From NCBI RefSeq assembly GCF_007754425.1, contig NZ_CP037452.1:4067164-4131163 (forward strand): a stretch of DNA of 64,000 bases. Reading direction: 5' to 3'. Below, piece by piece: positions 18,685 to 27,479 of this stretch. Under the pieces are notes generated by a model that worked only from the letters and a program-made list of their open reading frames with translations, made no database searches and was not told the origin of the DNA. Source of the DNA: Gimesia fumaroli (GTDB taxonomy: Bacteria > Planctomycetota > Planctomycetia > Planctomycetales > Planctomycetaceae). The position numbers were made by a program, and so were the translations under genes. How positions within the stretch are numbered: the first letter of the stretch is position 1; the number at the start of each line of letters is the position of its first letter.

Positions 18685-18724
18685 AATCTTCCTTCATCCC
18701 ATTCAGAAGAATTCAGAACAACAC

Positions 18725-18787
18725 ACAGCACAGCATATCCTCAAAATTCTGTCACCTTGGATGACGATCGGGAATGAGCTGTGCTGT
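18725..18787 (-). terminator. 10-bp perfect inverted repeat between sulfatase and malQ
   Basis: ACAGCACAGC (18725-18734) and GCTGTGCTGT (18778-18787) are exact complements 43 bases apart. They lie downstream of the sulfatase stop and upstream of malQ. On the minus strand the second arm is followed by GTGTTGTTC, moderately U-rich. It could end sulfatase transcripts or act as a malQ leader structure; the choice cannot be made from sequence. Confidence 0.4.
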
Positions 18788-18831
18788 TTTTAGTTGATCA
18801 ATTCGAGCGACTGCTGCTTTGTTCCTCAAAG

Positions 18832-21021
18832 TCAACGTTGACCATAAATCGGCGGCTTCCAGTTTTTCGGTAAGCGCCCCTGTGGTCGTACGCCATACGC
18901 ATTCGGCGGAATGGGATGATCTTTGGCTTCTTGCAGGGGAAGATCATCGGGCAGGTGTTTGATTTTAAAATCCTTATATTGAATTTTCATGGCAGGCCCC
19001 ACGTGAACCTGTACTGCCAGAACTCCTTCCAGAGCACGTCCCTTTTCGTCCAGGTCAATCAGGTCGGCCGTTTTATGTCCATCAATCCAATGCTGGTGAT
19101 GGTTCCCCTTCACCAGCACGCGGAAATCATGCCACTCGTCTGGAGCAAATGTTTTGACGGGCATTTTTTCAATAACCCATGGCTGACCGTCAGGCGCTAT
19201 AATCACTTTTTCTCCCGTGTGTGACAGTATACGACGTCCTCTTTCTTCATATAGCATCCCGTTGTAGTTTGGATTATTCGCCACCACATCACACTGATAA
19301 CCGGTGACAATATCCAAACCCAAATCCGGCCGCGACATGCCTCGGTACTGCAAGCCACTATTGCCGCCGGGAGTCACTTTCACCTTCACATGCAGATCGA
19401 AATTGCGAATGGTGGAATCTTTCCAGGTGATGAAATGGTTCATCTTTAATGTGCCATCTGTTTTGCCGGTCAAGGCGCCGTCTTCGACTGACCAGTACTT
19501 GCGATCACCGTTCCAGTGACGCAGCGATTTGCCATCGAAGACGCGTACGAACCCTTCTTTATCGGCACGGGCACTGACAGCTGCCGAAGCTTTCGGATGA
19601 GGCGCCGTCGATGCTGTAAATTTCCCTTTGAGGGGATCAAGCGGGCCCCCCAGTTCTTTCACCCGTTCGGTAGTCCGTTTTCGCATTGCCTGCAAGGTTT
19701 TTGTGTGCTGAGGATCTCCCGCCAGATTGACCAGTTCATCAGGATCATTTTTCAGATCATGTAGAAATTCATGATTACCGTGATCAAAGTATCGCACATA
19801 TTTGAATTGCTCGTTGCGCAAACCTTCATAAGCAGGAATACGACTGCGAACAGCGAAATGTTCATGAAACGTCTCCGCACGCCAGTCAGCAGGTTTTCCC
19901 TTCTCTACAATCGGCTTCAAGCTGTGACCCTGGTATCGCTCGGGAATTTTGACCCCCGCCCAGTCGAGAAAAGTAGCTGGCAGATCCAAGTTCAACGCAG
20001 AGGCAGTCGTGACTTGACCACGCTGTTGTTGAGGAACACGCGGATCAGCCACGATCAAAGGTACCTTGATCGCCTCTTCATAATGGGACCACTTGCCTGC
20101 CAGACCACGATTCGCCATATAATATCCATTGTCGGCGGAATAAACGATGATCGTATTCTCAGCCAGGCCTGCTTCCTCTAAAGCCTGCATGAACCGTCCA
20201 ATGGCGCCATCAATTCCGCTCACCATACGGTAATACGCACGCATGTTTGTTTGGTATTTATCTTCGGTATTCCAGCGCCAGAAATAGCGTTCCCGGTTAA
20301 TCGTCGTTTTCAGAAAGTCAGGCTGCCCGTTGAAGATCGCAGGATCACTCAGACGTGGCGGTGCAATCGTAACGTCTTCATACATCCCATCGACAGCGCG
20401 AGGCCACGGAAAATGACCAATGCCCGGTCGTCGATCACTGTCCTCAGCATGGCAGGCATTGAACCACATGTTCAACGCGAACGGTTTATTTTTCGGTTGC
20501 GATTTCACAAACGCAATCCCGCGATCAACAATCAACTCCGTTTCATGTCGCAAGCCGCCATCTGGTTGTTTTTTATAATAAGGGTTACGGCTGATCGCCT
20601 CAAATTCATCAAAATGGGCTTCTCGTTTATATCCCTTCGGCATTTTAGCGTGCCACTTTCCGAAGTAACCCGTGCGATAACCATTTTGGCGCAAAATATC
20701 GGAATACAAGGTCTCCACCGCATCGGGACGTGCCTGTTCCGGATTCGCAGAAGTCCCATAGCTCCGCCCCGTTAAGCCGGTAAGAATTGTTGTGCGGCTC
20801 ACCCAGCAGATTGCCTGACTGACATAGGCGTTTTCAAATCGTGTTCCACGCGCCGCCAGTGCGTCAATATTCGGAGTTTGAATAACCTGATTGCCATAAC
20901 AGCCAATCGTGCTAGTCGTTTGGTCGTCTGCAAAGAAGAAGACAATGTTCGGTCGCTCGTCAGCATAAAGTTGGCTGGAGAATGTAAAGAGAACGAGAAT
21001 CAGCAGCAGGATGGATTTCAT
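18832..21021 (-). CDS. Exported sulfatase fused to a DUF1080 (3-keto-disaccharide hydrolase-like) domain
   Basis: This 729-residue protein has a signal peptide (residues 1-20). The sulfatase domain spans about 24-465: RPNIVFFFADDQ supplies metal-binding aspartates, the modification site reads ICWVSRTTILTG, GYFGKWHAKMP follows, and VYSADNGYYMANRG lies near 300. The usual formylglycine signature is CxPSR; here the third position is Val, so maturation may differ or fail. After a linker, DUF1080 occupies about 490-720 (FVRVFDGKSLRHWNGD, GGNSGLQYRGM). DUF1080 proteins are concanavalin-like and some cleave 3-keto-glycosides. A fusion of desulfation and glycan hydrolysis suits degradation of a sulfated polysaccharide, which is inference. 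It is single on the minus strand, divergent from the second PSD1 gene. Confidence 0.85.
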   Translation of the reverse strand: MKSILLLILVLFTFSSQLYADERPNIVFFFADDQTTSTIGCYGNQVIQTPNIDALAARGTRFENAYVSQAICWVSRTTILTGLTGRSYGTSANPEQARPDAVETLYSDILRQNGYRTGYFGKWHAKMPKGYKREAHFDEFEAISRNPYYKKQPDGGLRHETELIVDRGIAFVKSQPKNKPFALNMWFNACHAEDSDRRPGIGHFPWPRAVDGMYEDVTIAPPRLSDPAIFNGQPDFLKTTINRERYFWRWNTEDKYQTNMRAYYRMVSGIDGAIGRFMQALEEAGLAENTIIVYSADNGYYMANRGLAGKWSHYEEAIKVPLIVADPRVPQQQRGQVTTASALNLDLPATFLDWAGVKIPERYQGHSLKPIVEKGKPADWRAETFHEHFAVRSRIPAYEGLRNEQFKYVRYFDHGNHEFLHDLKNDPDELVNLAGDPQHTKTLQAMRKRTTERVKELGGPLDPLKGKFTASTAPHPKASAAVSARADKEGFVRVFDGKSLRHWNGDRKYWSVEDGALTGKTDGTLKMNHFITWKDSTIRNFDLHVKVKVTPGGNSGLQYRGMSRPDLGLDIVTGYQCDVVANNPNYNGMLYEERGRRILSHTGEKVIIAPDGQPWVIEKMPVKTFAPDEWHDFRVLVKGNHHQHWIDGHKTADLIDLDEKGRALEGVLAVQVHVGPAMKIQYKDFKIKHLPDDLPLQEAKDHPIPPNAYGVRPQGRLPKNWKPPIYGQR

Positions 21022-21404
21022 GGCAGAGTTTCATTGGTTTGAGATAGAGCGCGTTAGTCAGAGGCCAATAGACACAATAAAATTGTACCATTGATGCAAG
21101 TGAAAGCCACCCGGTCACGGAAATTATTTCTCCACTTTCACTTAACGTCTGACAAAAAGAGATACACTCGTAAAGCAAAACGAAAATCCATGTGTGAGAA
21201 AGGCTTGTATTCATTAGCGACACGGGGTTAGAATTAAATCCCTCTCCTCGTTCAAAGAAGCCAACCACAGATTCAGAAAATGTCCGTTAAATCATCGAGT
21301 TTAATGCTACCAGAAGATCCGTTTTACTATTATAGCCATGCACGTCAATCATCCTTTTGACCAAGTGACGGCTCAATCCCACAGATAGAAAGTTAGTTTG
21401 CGAA
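21022..21404. other. Divergent intergenic region between sulfatase and PSD1 copy 2
   Basis: 383 bases without a gene. A perfect 9-base inverted repeat, AAGTGAAAG (21098-21106) and CTTTCACTT (21135-21143), lies 77-122 bases upstream of the sulfatase start. Its spacer holds a smaller GAAAT-T-ATTTC dyad. It may be an operator or leader hairpin. No clear -35/-10 pair was identified for either gene. Confidence 0.5.
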
Positions 21405-23840
21405 ATGAGTAACCAGAAACTCCGCACCACTTTCTTAACTGCAATCTATTCCCTGCTGATTTTAGCAGGGCAAACCTCTTTCGGTGCGAACGAGGTCGAC
21501 TTCCGTGAGAATGTAGCTCCGATCTTACAACGTCATTGCCTGAGCTGCCACAACGACCGGGTGCGTCGAGGAGGACTCTCTTTGCACTCGGCCCAGGCGA
21601 CGTCAAAAGGAGGCGAGAGTGGCCCATCAATCGACCCGAGTGACCCTGATGCGAGCTATCTCATCGACCTGATCACTCCGACAGAGGGTACAGCTGAGAT
21701 GCCACGCGATGAGCCGCCGCTTTCCGAGAAAGAGGTAGCGACGATTCGGAACTGGATTAAAGCAGGCGCTGTCTGGCCTGCTGACTTTGAGATTCAACCT
21801 CCAGTACTATGGTCACTCAAACCGCTGCATCGTCCCACCGTCCCCTCAGACTTTGAAACCAACCCGGAATTCCCTATTCGCAATCCCATCGACGCATTTG
21901 TGGCGGCGCGGCACAAACTGAATGGGCTCGAACCAGCTCCCGAAGCCAGTCGTCGCACACTTATTCGCCGACTGTACCTTGATCTGACGGGCTTACTTCC
22001 CACACCGGAGGCAGTCGAATCGTTTGTCTCTGATGAAGATCCACACGCTTACGAACAACTGGTCGATGAGCTGTTAGCCTCTCCTCATTTTGGCGAGCGC
22101 TGGGGCCGCTACTGGCTGGACCTCGCACGATATGCTGACAGTGATGGTTATCTGGGAGACAGTATGCGTCGCCATGCCTGGGTTTACCGTGAATGGGTCA
22201 TTGATGCCATTAACCAGGATCTGCCATTTGACCAGTTTTCTATTGAGCAACTGGCGGGGGATCTGCTCGACAAACCGACGTTATCCCAGAAAATTGCAAC
22301 CGGCTTTCATCGAAATACGCTGAGTAACACAGAAGCCGGCGTTGATCTGGAATTATATCGTACGAAAGAAATCGTCGATCGTGTGAATACAACGGGAATG
22401 GTCTGGCTCGGTTTCACATTTGGCTGTGCTGAATGTCACGACCATAAACACGATCCCATCTCTCAAAAAGAGTTTTATCAGATTTATGCCTTCTTCAATA
22501 ATGCCAATGAAACCACAGCGAAAGTCAAGAAGCCCTGGGAAAACGCAGAATACGAACAGGCTCGAACGAAATGGGAACCGCAGTATCAACAACTCCTGTC
22601 AGAATTAAAAGCGTATGAAAACACTGGTCTAACAAAGAAACAACAGACCGAGATCACCGAAATTCTGAACAAATACAAAAAAACGACCGATCTGAAACGT
22701 CTCTCCCCTTTCTATCAGACGAAAAAAGCAGGCTGGAAAGAACTCTCTGCAAAACTTGCGAAACAACTACAGACAAAACCATCTCCTCCCGCGACGAGAG
22801 CACCGATCTTTACAGAACGAACCAAAGACCGTCGCGACACCTTCGTGCACGTTCGTGGCATTTATAATCGTCCCGGCGAAAAGGTAAGTCCGGACACTCC
22901 TTTCGTACTCCCAGATTTATCATCGCGAAACCAGACGCCGGACCGACTGGATCTTGCCCAGTGGCTCTTTCAAAATAATAATCCGCTGACGCCGCGTGTG
23001 TCAGTCAATCGCATCTGGCAACATCTGTTTGGGCAGGGACTTGTTTCGACCCCCAATGATTTTGGAACCAAAGGTGCAGTCCCCACGCATCCACAGCTGC
23101 TGGACTGGCTCGCAACAGAATACAAAAGTCGCGGCTGGAGCCGCAAAGCCATGATTCGACTGCTTGTAATGTCGTCCACTTATCGTATGTCATCAGCATC
23201 AAACGCCCGTTCCAATCCTCAAGACATCAACAATCAGTTGTTGTGGAGACAAAACAGCTATCGGCTCGAAGCCGAAATCGTTCGCGACATTCATCTGACA
23301 GCAAGCGGTTTGCTGGATCGAACCATTGGCAGGCGTGGGATCAGACCACCTCTGCCCGCGTTCGTCACCGATGTGGGACGCAGCGTCAAATGGCCTGCCA
23401 GCCAGGGAAGCGAACGATATCGACGGGGGATGTATATTGTCTTTAAACGCACGGTCCCCTACCCGATGCTGATGACGTTCGACGCGCCTGATGCCACCGT
23501 TTCCTGCAGCCGACGCGAGCGTTCTAATACGCCGCTACAGGCGCTGACTCTGTTGAACGGTCCCATGTTTTTCGAAAGCGCTCAGGTGCTCGGTAAAGAA
23601 ATGCATGAGCACTATCCCGATGACTTTCCCTCTGCCATGAATGAAATGTTTATGCGATGTCTTGGACGTCCTGCGAATGAACGGGAACAGAACGCACTCA
23701 GCGCGGCCTATTCTGATCTGCTCCAAGTCGCCAGCCAGAACAATATCGATTCCGCAGAAAAAACATCGCCGCAATTGACGGCTCTGATCCAGGTCGCTCG
23801 GATCATCATGAATTTAGATGAATTTATTACGCGAGATTAA
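21405..23840 (+). CDS. PSD1 cytochrome c with DUF1549 and DUF1553 (copy 2)
   Basis: This 811-residue exported protein is the simplest of the three PSD1 copies here. It has a signal peptide (residues 1-28) and an N-terminal cytochrome C domain with CLSCH (45-49). DUF1549 runs from about 155 (RRTLIRRLYLDLTGLLPTPE, FGERWGRYWLDLARYADSDG), with a second CxxCH in CAECHDHKHDP near 341. A charged, partly coiled-coil linker spans about 375-460. DUF1553 runs from about 510 (PRVSVNRIWQHLFGQGLVST) to the end (IIMNLDEFITRD). It has no LamG insertion. The DUF1501 gene starts 2 bases after its stop, so coupled translation is nearly certain. The biochemical role is unknown; the two CxxCH motifs point to covalent heme and periplasmic electron transfer. 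Confidence 0.9.
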   Translation: MSNQKLRTTFLTAIYSLLILAGQTSFGANEVDFRENVAPILQRHCLSCHNDRVRRGGLSLHSAQATSKGGESGPSIDPSDPDASYLIDLITPTEGTAEMPRDEPPLSEKEVATIRNWIKAGAVWPADFEIQPPVLWSLKPLHRPTVPSDFETNPEFPIRNPIDAFVAARHKLNGLEPAPEASRRTLIRRLYLDLTGLLPTPEAVESFVSDEDPHAYEQLVDELLASPHFGERWGRYWLDLARYADSDGYLGDSMRRHAWVYREWVIDAINQDLPFDQFSIEQLAGDLLDKPTLSQKIATGFHRNTLSNTEAGVDLELYRTKEIVDRVNTTGMVWLGFTFGCAECHDHKHDPISQKEFYQIYAFFNNANETTAKVKKPWENAEYEQARTKWEPQYQQLLSELKAYENTGLTKKQQTEITEILNKYKKTTDLKRLSPFYQTKKAGWKELSAKLAKQLQTKPSPPATRAPIFTERTKDRRDTFVHVRGIYNRPGEKVSPDTPFVLPDLSSRNQTPDRLDLAQWLFQNNNPLTPRVSVNRIWQHLFGQGLVSTPNDFGTKGAVPTHPQLLDWLATEYKSRGWSRKAMIRLLVMSSTYRMSSASNARSNPQDINNQLLWRQNSYRLEAEIVRDIHLTASGLLDRTIGRRGIRPPLPAFVTDVGRSVKWPASQGSERYRRGMYIVFKRTVPYPMLMTFDAPDATVSCSRRERSNTPLQALTLLNGPMFFESAQVLGKEMHEHYPDDFPSAMNEMFMRCLGRPANEREQNALSAAYSDLLQVASQNNIDSAEKTSPQLTALIQVARIIMNLDEFITRD

Positions 23841-23842
23841 AT

Positions 23843-25309
23843 ATGCTGCTTCCTCCTGCATCCACTGGAAATGATCTTTCAGCCCTGAATCGTCGGCAAT
23901 TCTTCACCAGCGGTGCCAGTGGTCTGGGGACGCTGGCTCTTGCCTCGCTGCTCAAAGATGAGGGATTGCTGGCCAGCGAGAACAGCGGCCAACAGGCACA
24001 CTTCGCTCCCAAGGCCAAGCGTTGCATTTACCTCTTCATGGAAGGGGGCCCGAGTCAGATGGACTTGTTCGACCCCAAACCAAAGTTAAATGAACTCGAC
24101 GGCCAACCGATGCCTGAGTCTTTATTGAAGGACATCAAATTCGCATTTATCCAAAAAGAAGCAGCGCAGTTAATGGGAAGCCCGCGCACCTTCAAACGCT
24201 ACGGCGAGTGCGGCTTGGAACTCTCGGATCTGCTGCCTCACCTTAGCACTTGTGTCGATGACATCGCTCTGGTTCGCTCGATGCACTGTGAGCAGTTCAA
24301 TCACCTGCCCGGCCAGTTGATGATGCTCTCCGGCTCTGATCTGCAGGGACGTCCCACGCTCGGCTCGTGGCTCAATTACGGTCTGGGAAGTGAATCACAG
24401 AATTTACCCGGTTATGTTGTGCTGGCCACACTGGGCCGCGGTTTACCCGGCGGGGCTTCCAGCTGGTCAAGTGGATTTCTCCCCTCGCAATATGCTGGAA
24501 CGCTGTTTCGTAATCAGGGCAGTCCGGTATTGAACCTGGAAACACCTGCTGAAATCGCACCCGAAGCACAGATGCGGAGTCTGCAGACCATCAATGAATT
24601 GAACGGCCTCCGCTACGAGCAGATCGGTAACCCCGAAATCGCCAGCAGGATTAAAGCGTACGAACTCGCCTTTCGCATGCAGCAAACCGCACCAGAGTTG
24701 CTCGATCTTTCCGGCGAGACCAAAGCAACTCTTGACGAATACGGCGTCACACGCGAAGAAGCTTCGAAAAGCAGTCAGGCCGGCTTCAACGGTTCGTATG
24801 CCCGCAATTGTCTGCTGGCCCGACGCATGGTCGAACGGGGTGTGCGTTATGTCACGCTCTTTTTATCAACCTGGGATCACCACAGCTATCTGGACAGCGG
24901 CTTGAAACGCTATACCGAAATTTCCGATCAGCCAATCGCCGCACTGCTCAAAGATCTGAAACGCCGTGGCCTGCTGGAAGACACACTCGTCGTCTGGGGC
25001 GGCGAATTCGGGAGAACACCATTGGGGGAAAACCGTGTCAATTTCAAGAAAGTGACCGGCCGCGATCATCATCCCTATTCCTTCAGCATGTGGCTCGCGG
25101 GTGGCGGTATCAAAGGAGGCCAAGTCATCGGTGAAACGGATGAAATTGGTTGGGGCGTCACAAAAGACCCCGTCCATGTGCACGACCTGCATGCGACGAT
25201 TCTCAAACTGTTCGGCCTGGACCATGAAAAACTGACTTACCGTTTTCAGGGCCGCGACTTCCGACTGACCGATGTTTCCGGAAACATCGTCGAACAGTTA
25301 CTGGCGTAA
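23843..25309 (+). CDS. DUF1501 family exported protein (copy 2)
   Basis: This 488-residue protein begins with LNRRQFFTSGASGLG (about 15-29), a single RR Tat-like motif with a hydrophobic core to about residue 40. Family motifs are present: IYLFMEGGPSQMDLFDPKP, GSWLNYGLGSESQNLPGYV, VVWGGEFGRTPLGENR, GRDHHPYSFSMWLAGGG and HVHDLHATILKLFGLD. Compared with copy 1 it has extra residues around VNFKKVTGRDHHP. It is translationally coupled to the PSD1 gene, 2 bases upstream. It converges with the GntR gene at 25369; the 59-base gap has no clear terminator. Its partner on the redox side is presumably the PSD1 protein; the substrate is unknown. Confidence 0.9.
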   Translation: MLLPPASTGNDLSALNRRQFFTSGASGLGTLALASLLKDEGLLASENSGQQAHFAPKAKRCIYLFMEGGPSQMDLFDPKPKLNELDGQPMPESLLKDIKFAFIQKEAAQLMGSPRTFKRYGECGLELSDLLPHLSTCVDDIALVRSMHCEQFNHLPGQLMMLSGSDLQGRPTLGSWLNYGLGSESQNLPGYVVLATLGRGLPGGASSWSSGFLPSQYAGTLFRNQGSPVLNLETPAEIAPEAQMRSLQTINELNGLRYEQIGNPEIASRIKAYELAFRMQQTAPELLDLSGETKATLDEYGVTREEASKSSQAGFNGSYARNCLLARRMVERGVRYVTLFLSTWDHHSYLDSGLKRYTEISDQPIAALLKDLKRRGLLEDTLVVWGGEFGRTPLGENRVNFKKVTGRDHHPYSFSMWLAGGGIKGGQVIGETDEIGWGVTKDPVHVHDLHATILKLFGLDHEKLTYRFQGRDFRLTDVSGNIVEQLLA

Positions 25310-25368
25310 AATAAATCCCTGGCATTGAAAAAAAGCATACTCAAACCATTTCCTAATTCATCAGATAC

Positions 25369-26067
25369 TCAAGTCAGCTCATCCATTTCTGGTAACCACT
25401 TGTACCAACCTTCAATATGATCTTGTATCAATTTTCGTATCGCCTCACTCTTTCCAGAACGCAGAGTTTCAATGAGTTCTAAATGACTTTCAATCGTTAT
25501 TTCACGCACGCGTCCCGTCAGCTGTTCGTGCTTCCGATGTAGAGCAGCCAGCCATAATTCCAGTGAGGGACGCAACGATCGCCATGCCGCTATTAAACGG
25601 GGGCGTTGACTGGCTTCGACGATCATTGAATGAAATTCGATATCAAGCTGACTGATCTCGGCAACACTACCTGTGCTTTCCATCGCAGCGACGTTTGCTT
25701 CCCAGGCAGCATAATCGGAATCCGTCGCACATGCCGCAGCATGCACCGCCAGCATGGGTTCCACGGCTAACCTCAGAAAATAGAGATCTTCAAAGTCGGC
25801 GGTCGTCATCGAAACAACACGTGTTCTCCCTCGATCATCAAATTCAACAATTCCGTCGCGTTGCAGGTTCAGCAGCGCTTCACGTATAGGGGATCGGCTT
25901 ACTCCCATCTCAGTTGACAAAACTGGTTCTGTTAGCATCGCCCCCGGTTCGTGAAACCCCTGAACGATTTCAGTGCGCAAGCGTGCCTCAACTGCCTGCG
26001 CCAGCGTTTGTCGTTTCAGTTTGTTATCTAACGGCACACGGCCCGTCGACAAATCATTGATTTTCAT
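25369..26067 (-). CDS. GntR family transcriptional regulator, FadR-type (FCD domain)
   Basis: This 232-residue protein has an N-terminal winged helix (about 18-85; EPVLSTEMGVSRSPIREALL, then LQRDGIVEFDDRGRTRVV). An all-helical FCD ligand domain follows (about 92-215), with LYFLRLAVEPMLAVHAA, IEFHSMIVEASQRPRLIAAW and ESHLELIETLRSGKSEAIRK. FCD regulators usually bind small carboxylic acids or sugar acids. It is the third gene after DUF1592 and DUF1552, starting 15 bases after the DUF1552 stop, so it is probably in their operon. The operon promoter near 31811-31839 contains the palindrome CTGTCGACAG between its -35 and -10 boxes, a plausible binding site for this protein. That link is inference. 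Confidence 0.88.
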   Translation of the reverse strand: MKINDLSTGRVPLDNKLKRQTLAQAVEARLRTEIVQGFHEPGAMLTEPVLSTEMGVSRSPIREALLNLQRDGIVEFDDRGRTRVVSMTTADFEDLYFLRLAVEPMLAVHAAACATDSDYAAWEANVAAMESTGSVAEISQLDIEFHSMIVEASQRPRLIAAWRSLRPSLELWLAALHRKHEQLTGRVREITIESHLELIETLRSGKSEAIRKLIQDHIEGWYKWLPEMDELT

Positions 26068-26082
26068 ACATTGTTACCCTGT

Positions 26083-27387
26083 TTAAATTTCTGCAAGCCG
26101 TTCAGTCGAATCACCAAACTGATCCAGATTTAAGCCATATTTATCCATCAGCGAGAGATATAAACTACACATTTTACGGTTCGGTTTATCGAGATAGTCG
26201 AGCACGCGTCCGGTTTTCAGTTTGCCGCCTCCTCGTCCAAGAATCACTACCGGCAACTTTGTCGCATCATGACTGCCAGTAAGCATGCTGCTACAATACA
26301 TGATGATGGAGTTATCTAATGCGGTTCGACTGCCTTCCTGAATGGCATCTAGCTTTCGTGCTACATAGGCAACCTGTTTCAAAAAGAACTGATTAACCTT
26401 GAGCCAGTCGTCAGACTCCTGATGCGATAGCAGGTGATGAATCATATAGTCGACCCCTAAATTGGGAAATCGGAGCGAGGAATGATCGTTATTGAGTTTT
26501 AATGTGCAGAGACGTGTGGAATCTGTCTGAAATGCAAGCACCAGAATATCACACATCAGCCGCATATGGTCGGCAATATCTTGCGGAATTCCATCAGCGG
26601 GTCGTGGAATATTGGGTTTATCGAGTGCAGGTCGCCAGCCTTGCAACTCTCCCCGCTGGCCGGCCCGTTCGATGCGCTGTTCCACTTCACGTACCGAATT
26701 GAGATATTCGTCAAGTTTCTGCTTATCGCTGCGGCTGATTCCACGACGCAGATCCTTTGCATCGCCCAACACCGCATCCAGCACACTCTGATCGCTTTTG
26801 CTGGCATTCTGACGAAACAGTCGATCAAAGGCCAGTGCAGGATAGACTTCCAGTGGTGTAGGCGTTGTCGGCGAACTCCAGGAAATATGACTGCTATAGA
26901 GCATCGAATAATTTTTGTGAACCGACGGATTCGATTTTTCGCAGCCCAATACCAGACTGGGAACTTTAGTAGTCTGGCCGTAATGCTTTGCCAGCATCTG
27001 ATCAATACTGATGCCGCTACGAATTCCCCCGCCTGATTCCAATGGTGCCCCGCTTAGGATATTGCCGGTTTGGGAACTATGTATATTCCCCTTCAGGGCT
27101 TCTTCATTATATAGACCTTGAATGAAAAGCAATCTTTCGCGAAACTCGTTGAGCGGCTCTAGAACAGGACCAAGCTCCATCGACTTCCCTGCCCCCTTGG
27201 CCCACCAGTGATCTCGATGAAATCCATTGCCGGAAAACAGCGCCGCAAAACGAACAGGGGCCTCTCCTTTCACTGCCGTCGTGCCGGCTTCCTGTCCCCA
27301 GACCTGTAGCGACTCCAGCCACGGTAAAGCCATTGCAACACCGAGTCCACGCAACATAGTACGCCTGGTTGTCAAATAAGCAGACAT
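26083..27387 (-). CDS. DUF1552 family Tat-exported protein
   Basis: This 434-residue protein has a twin-arginine style start (TTRRTMLRGLGVAMALPWLE, residues 6-25) typical of DUF1552 proteins. Family features include RFAALFSGNGFHRDHWW, LFIQGLYNEEALKGNIHSSQ, a GGGIRSGISIDQMLA stretch, the LRRGISRSDKQKLDEYLNSV helix with REVEQRIERA, and IMYCSSMLTGSHDATKLPVV. The fold is thought to be related to DUF1501. It follows the DUF1592 gene by 92 bases, with a small hairpin between, and precedes the GntR gene by 15 bases. The DUF1592/DUF1552 pair parallels the PSD1/DUF1501 pairs: a multi-domain CxxCH protein plus a Tat protein. The reaction is unknown. Confidence 0.9.
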   Translation of the reverse strand: MSAYLTTRRTMLRGLGVAMALPWLESLQVWGQEAGTTAVKGEAPVRFAALFSGNGFHRDHWWAKGAGKSMELGPVLEPLNEFRERLLFIQGLYNEEALKGNIHSSQTGNILSGAPLESGGGIRSGISIDQMLAKHYGQTTKVPSLVLGCEKSNPSVHKNYSMLYSSHISWSSPTTPTPLEVYPALAFDRLFRQNASKSDQSVLDAVLGDAKDLRRGISRSDKQKLDEYLNSVREVEQRIERAGQRGELQGWRPALDKPNIPRPADGIPQDIADHMRLMCDILVLAFQTDSTRLCTLKLNNDHSSLRFPNLGVDYMIHHLLSHQESDDWLKVNQFFLKQVAYVARKLDAIQEGSRTALDNSIIMYCSSMLTGSHDATKLPVVILGRGGGKLKTGRVLDYLDKPNRKMCSLYLSLMDKYGLNLDQFGDSTERLAEI

Positions 27388-27459
27388 GGAAGTACTCCTT
27401 GGTTTCAGTAAAAGGTAATTATGCCGTTATATGTTTTGTCATCATTTTAAGAATCTGAA

Positions 27460-27473
27460 CACGTCCTGACGTG
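27460..27473 (-). other. Intercistronic palindrome after DUF1592
   Basis: CACGTC-CT-GACGTG is a perfect dyad 6 bases beyond the DUF1592 stop. As RNA it could form a 5-bp stem with a tetraloop. It may modulate read-through into DUF1552. There is no T-run directly after it. Confidence 0.3.
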
Positions 27474-27479
27474 GATGAT

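Noticed and set aside
20251-20775. 174-codon open frame antisense to the sulfatase gene
   Set aside because: It overlaps a well-supported gene fully, has no ribosome site and its sequence shows no family feature. It is a by-product of codon use on the other strand.
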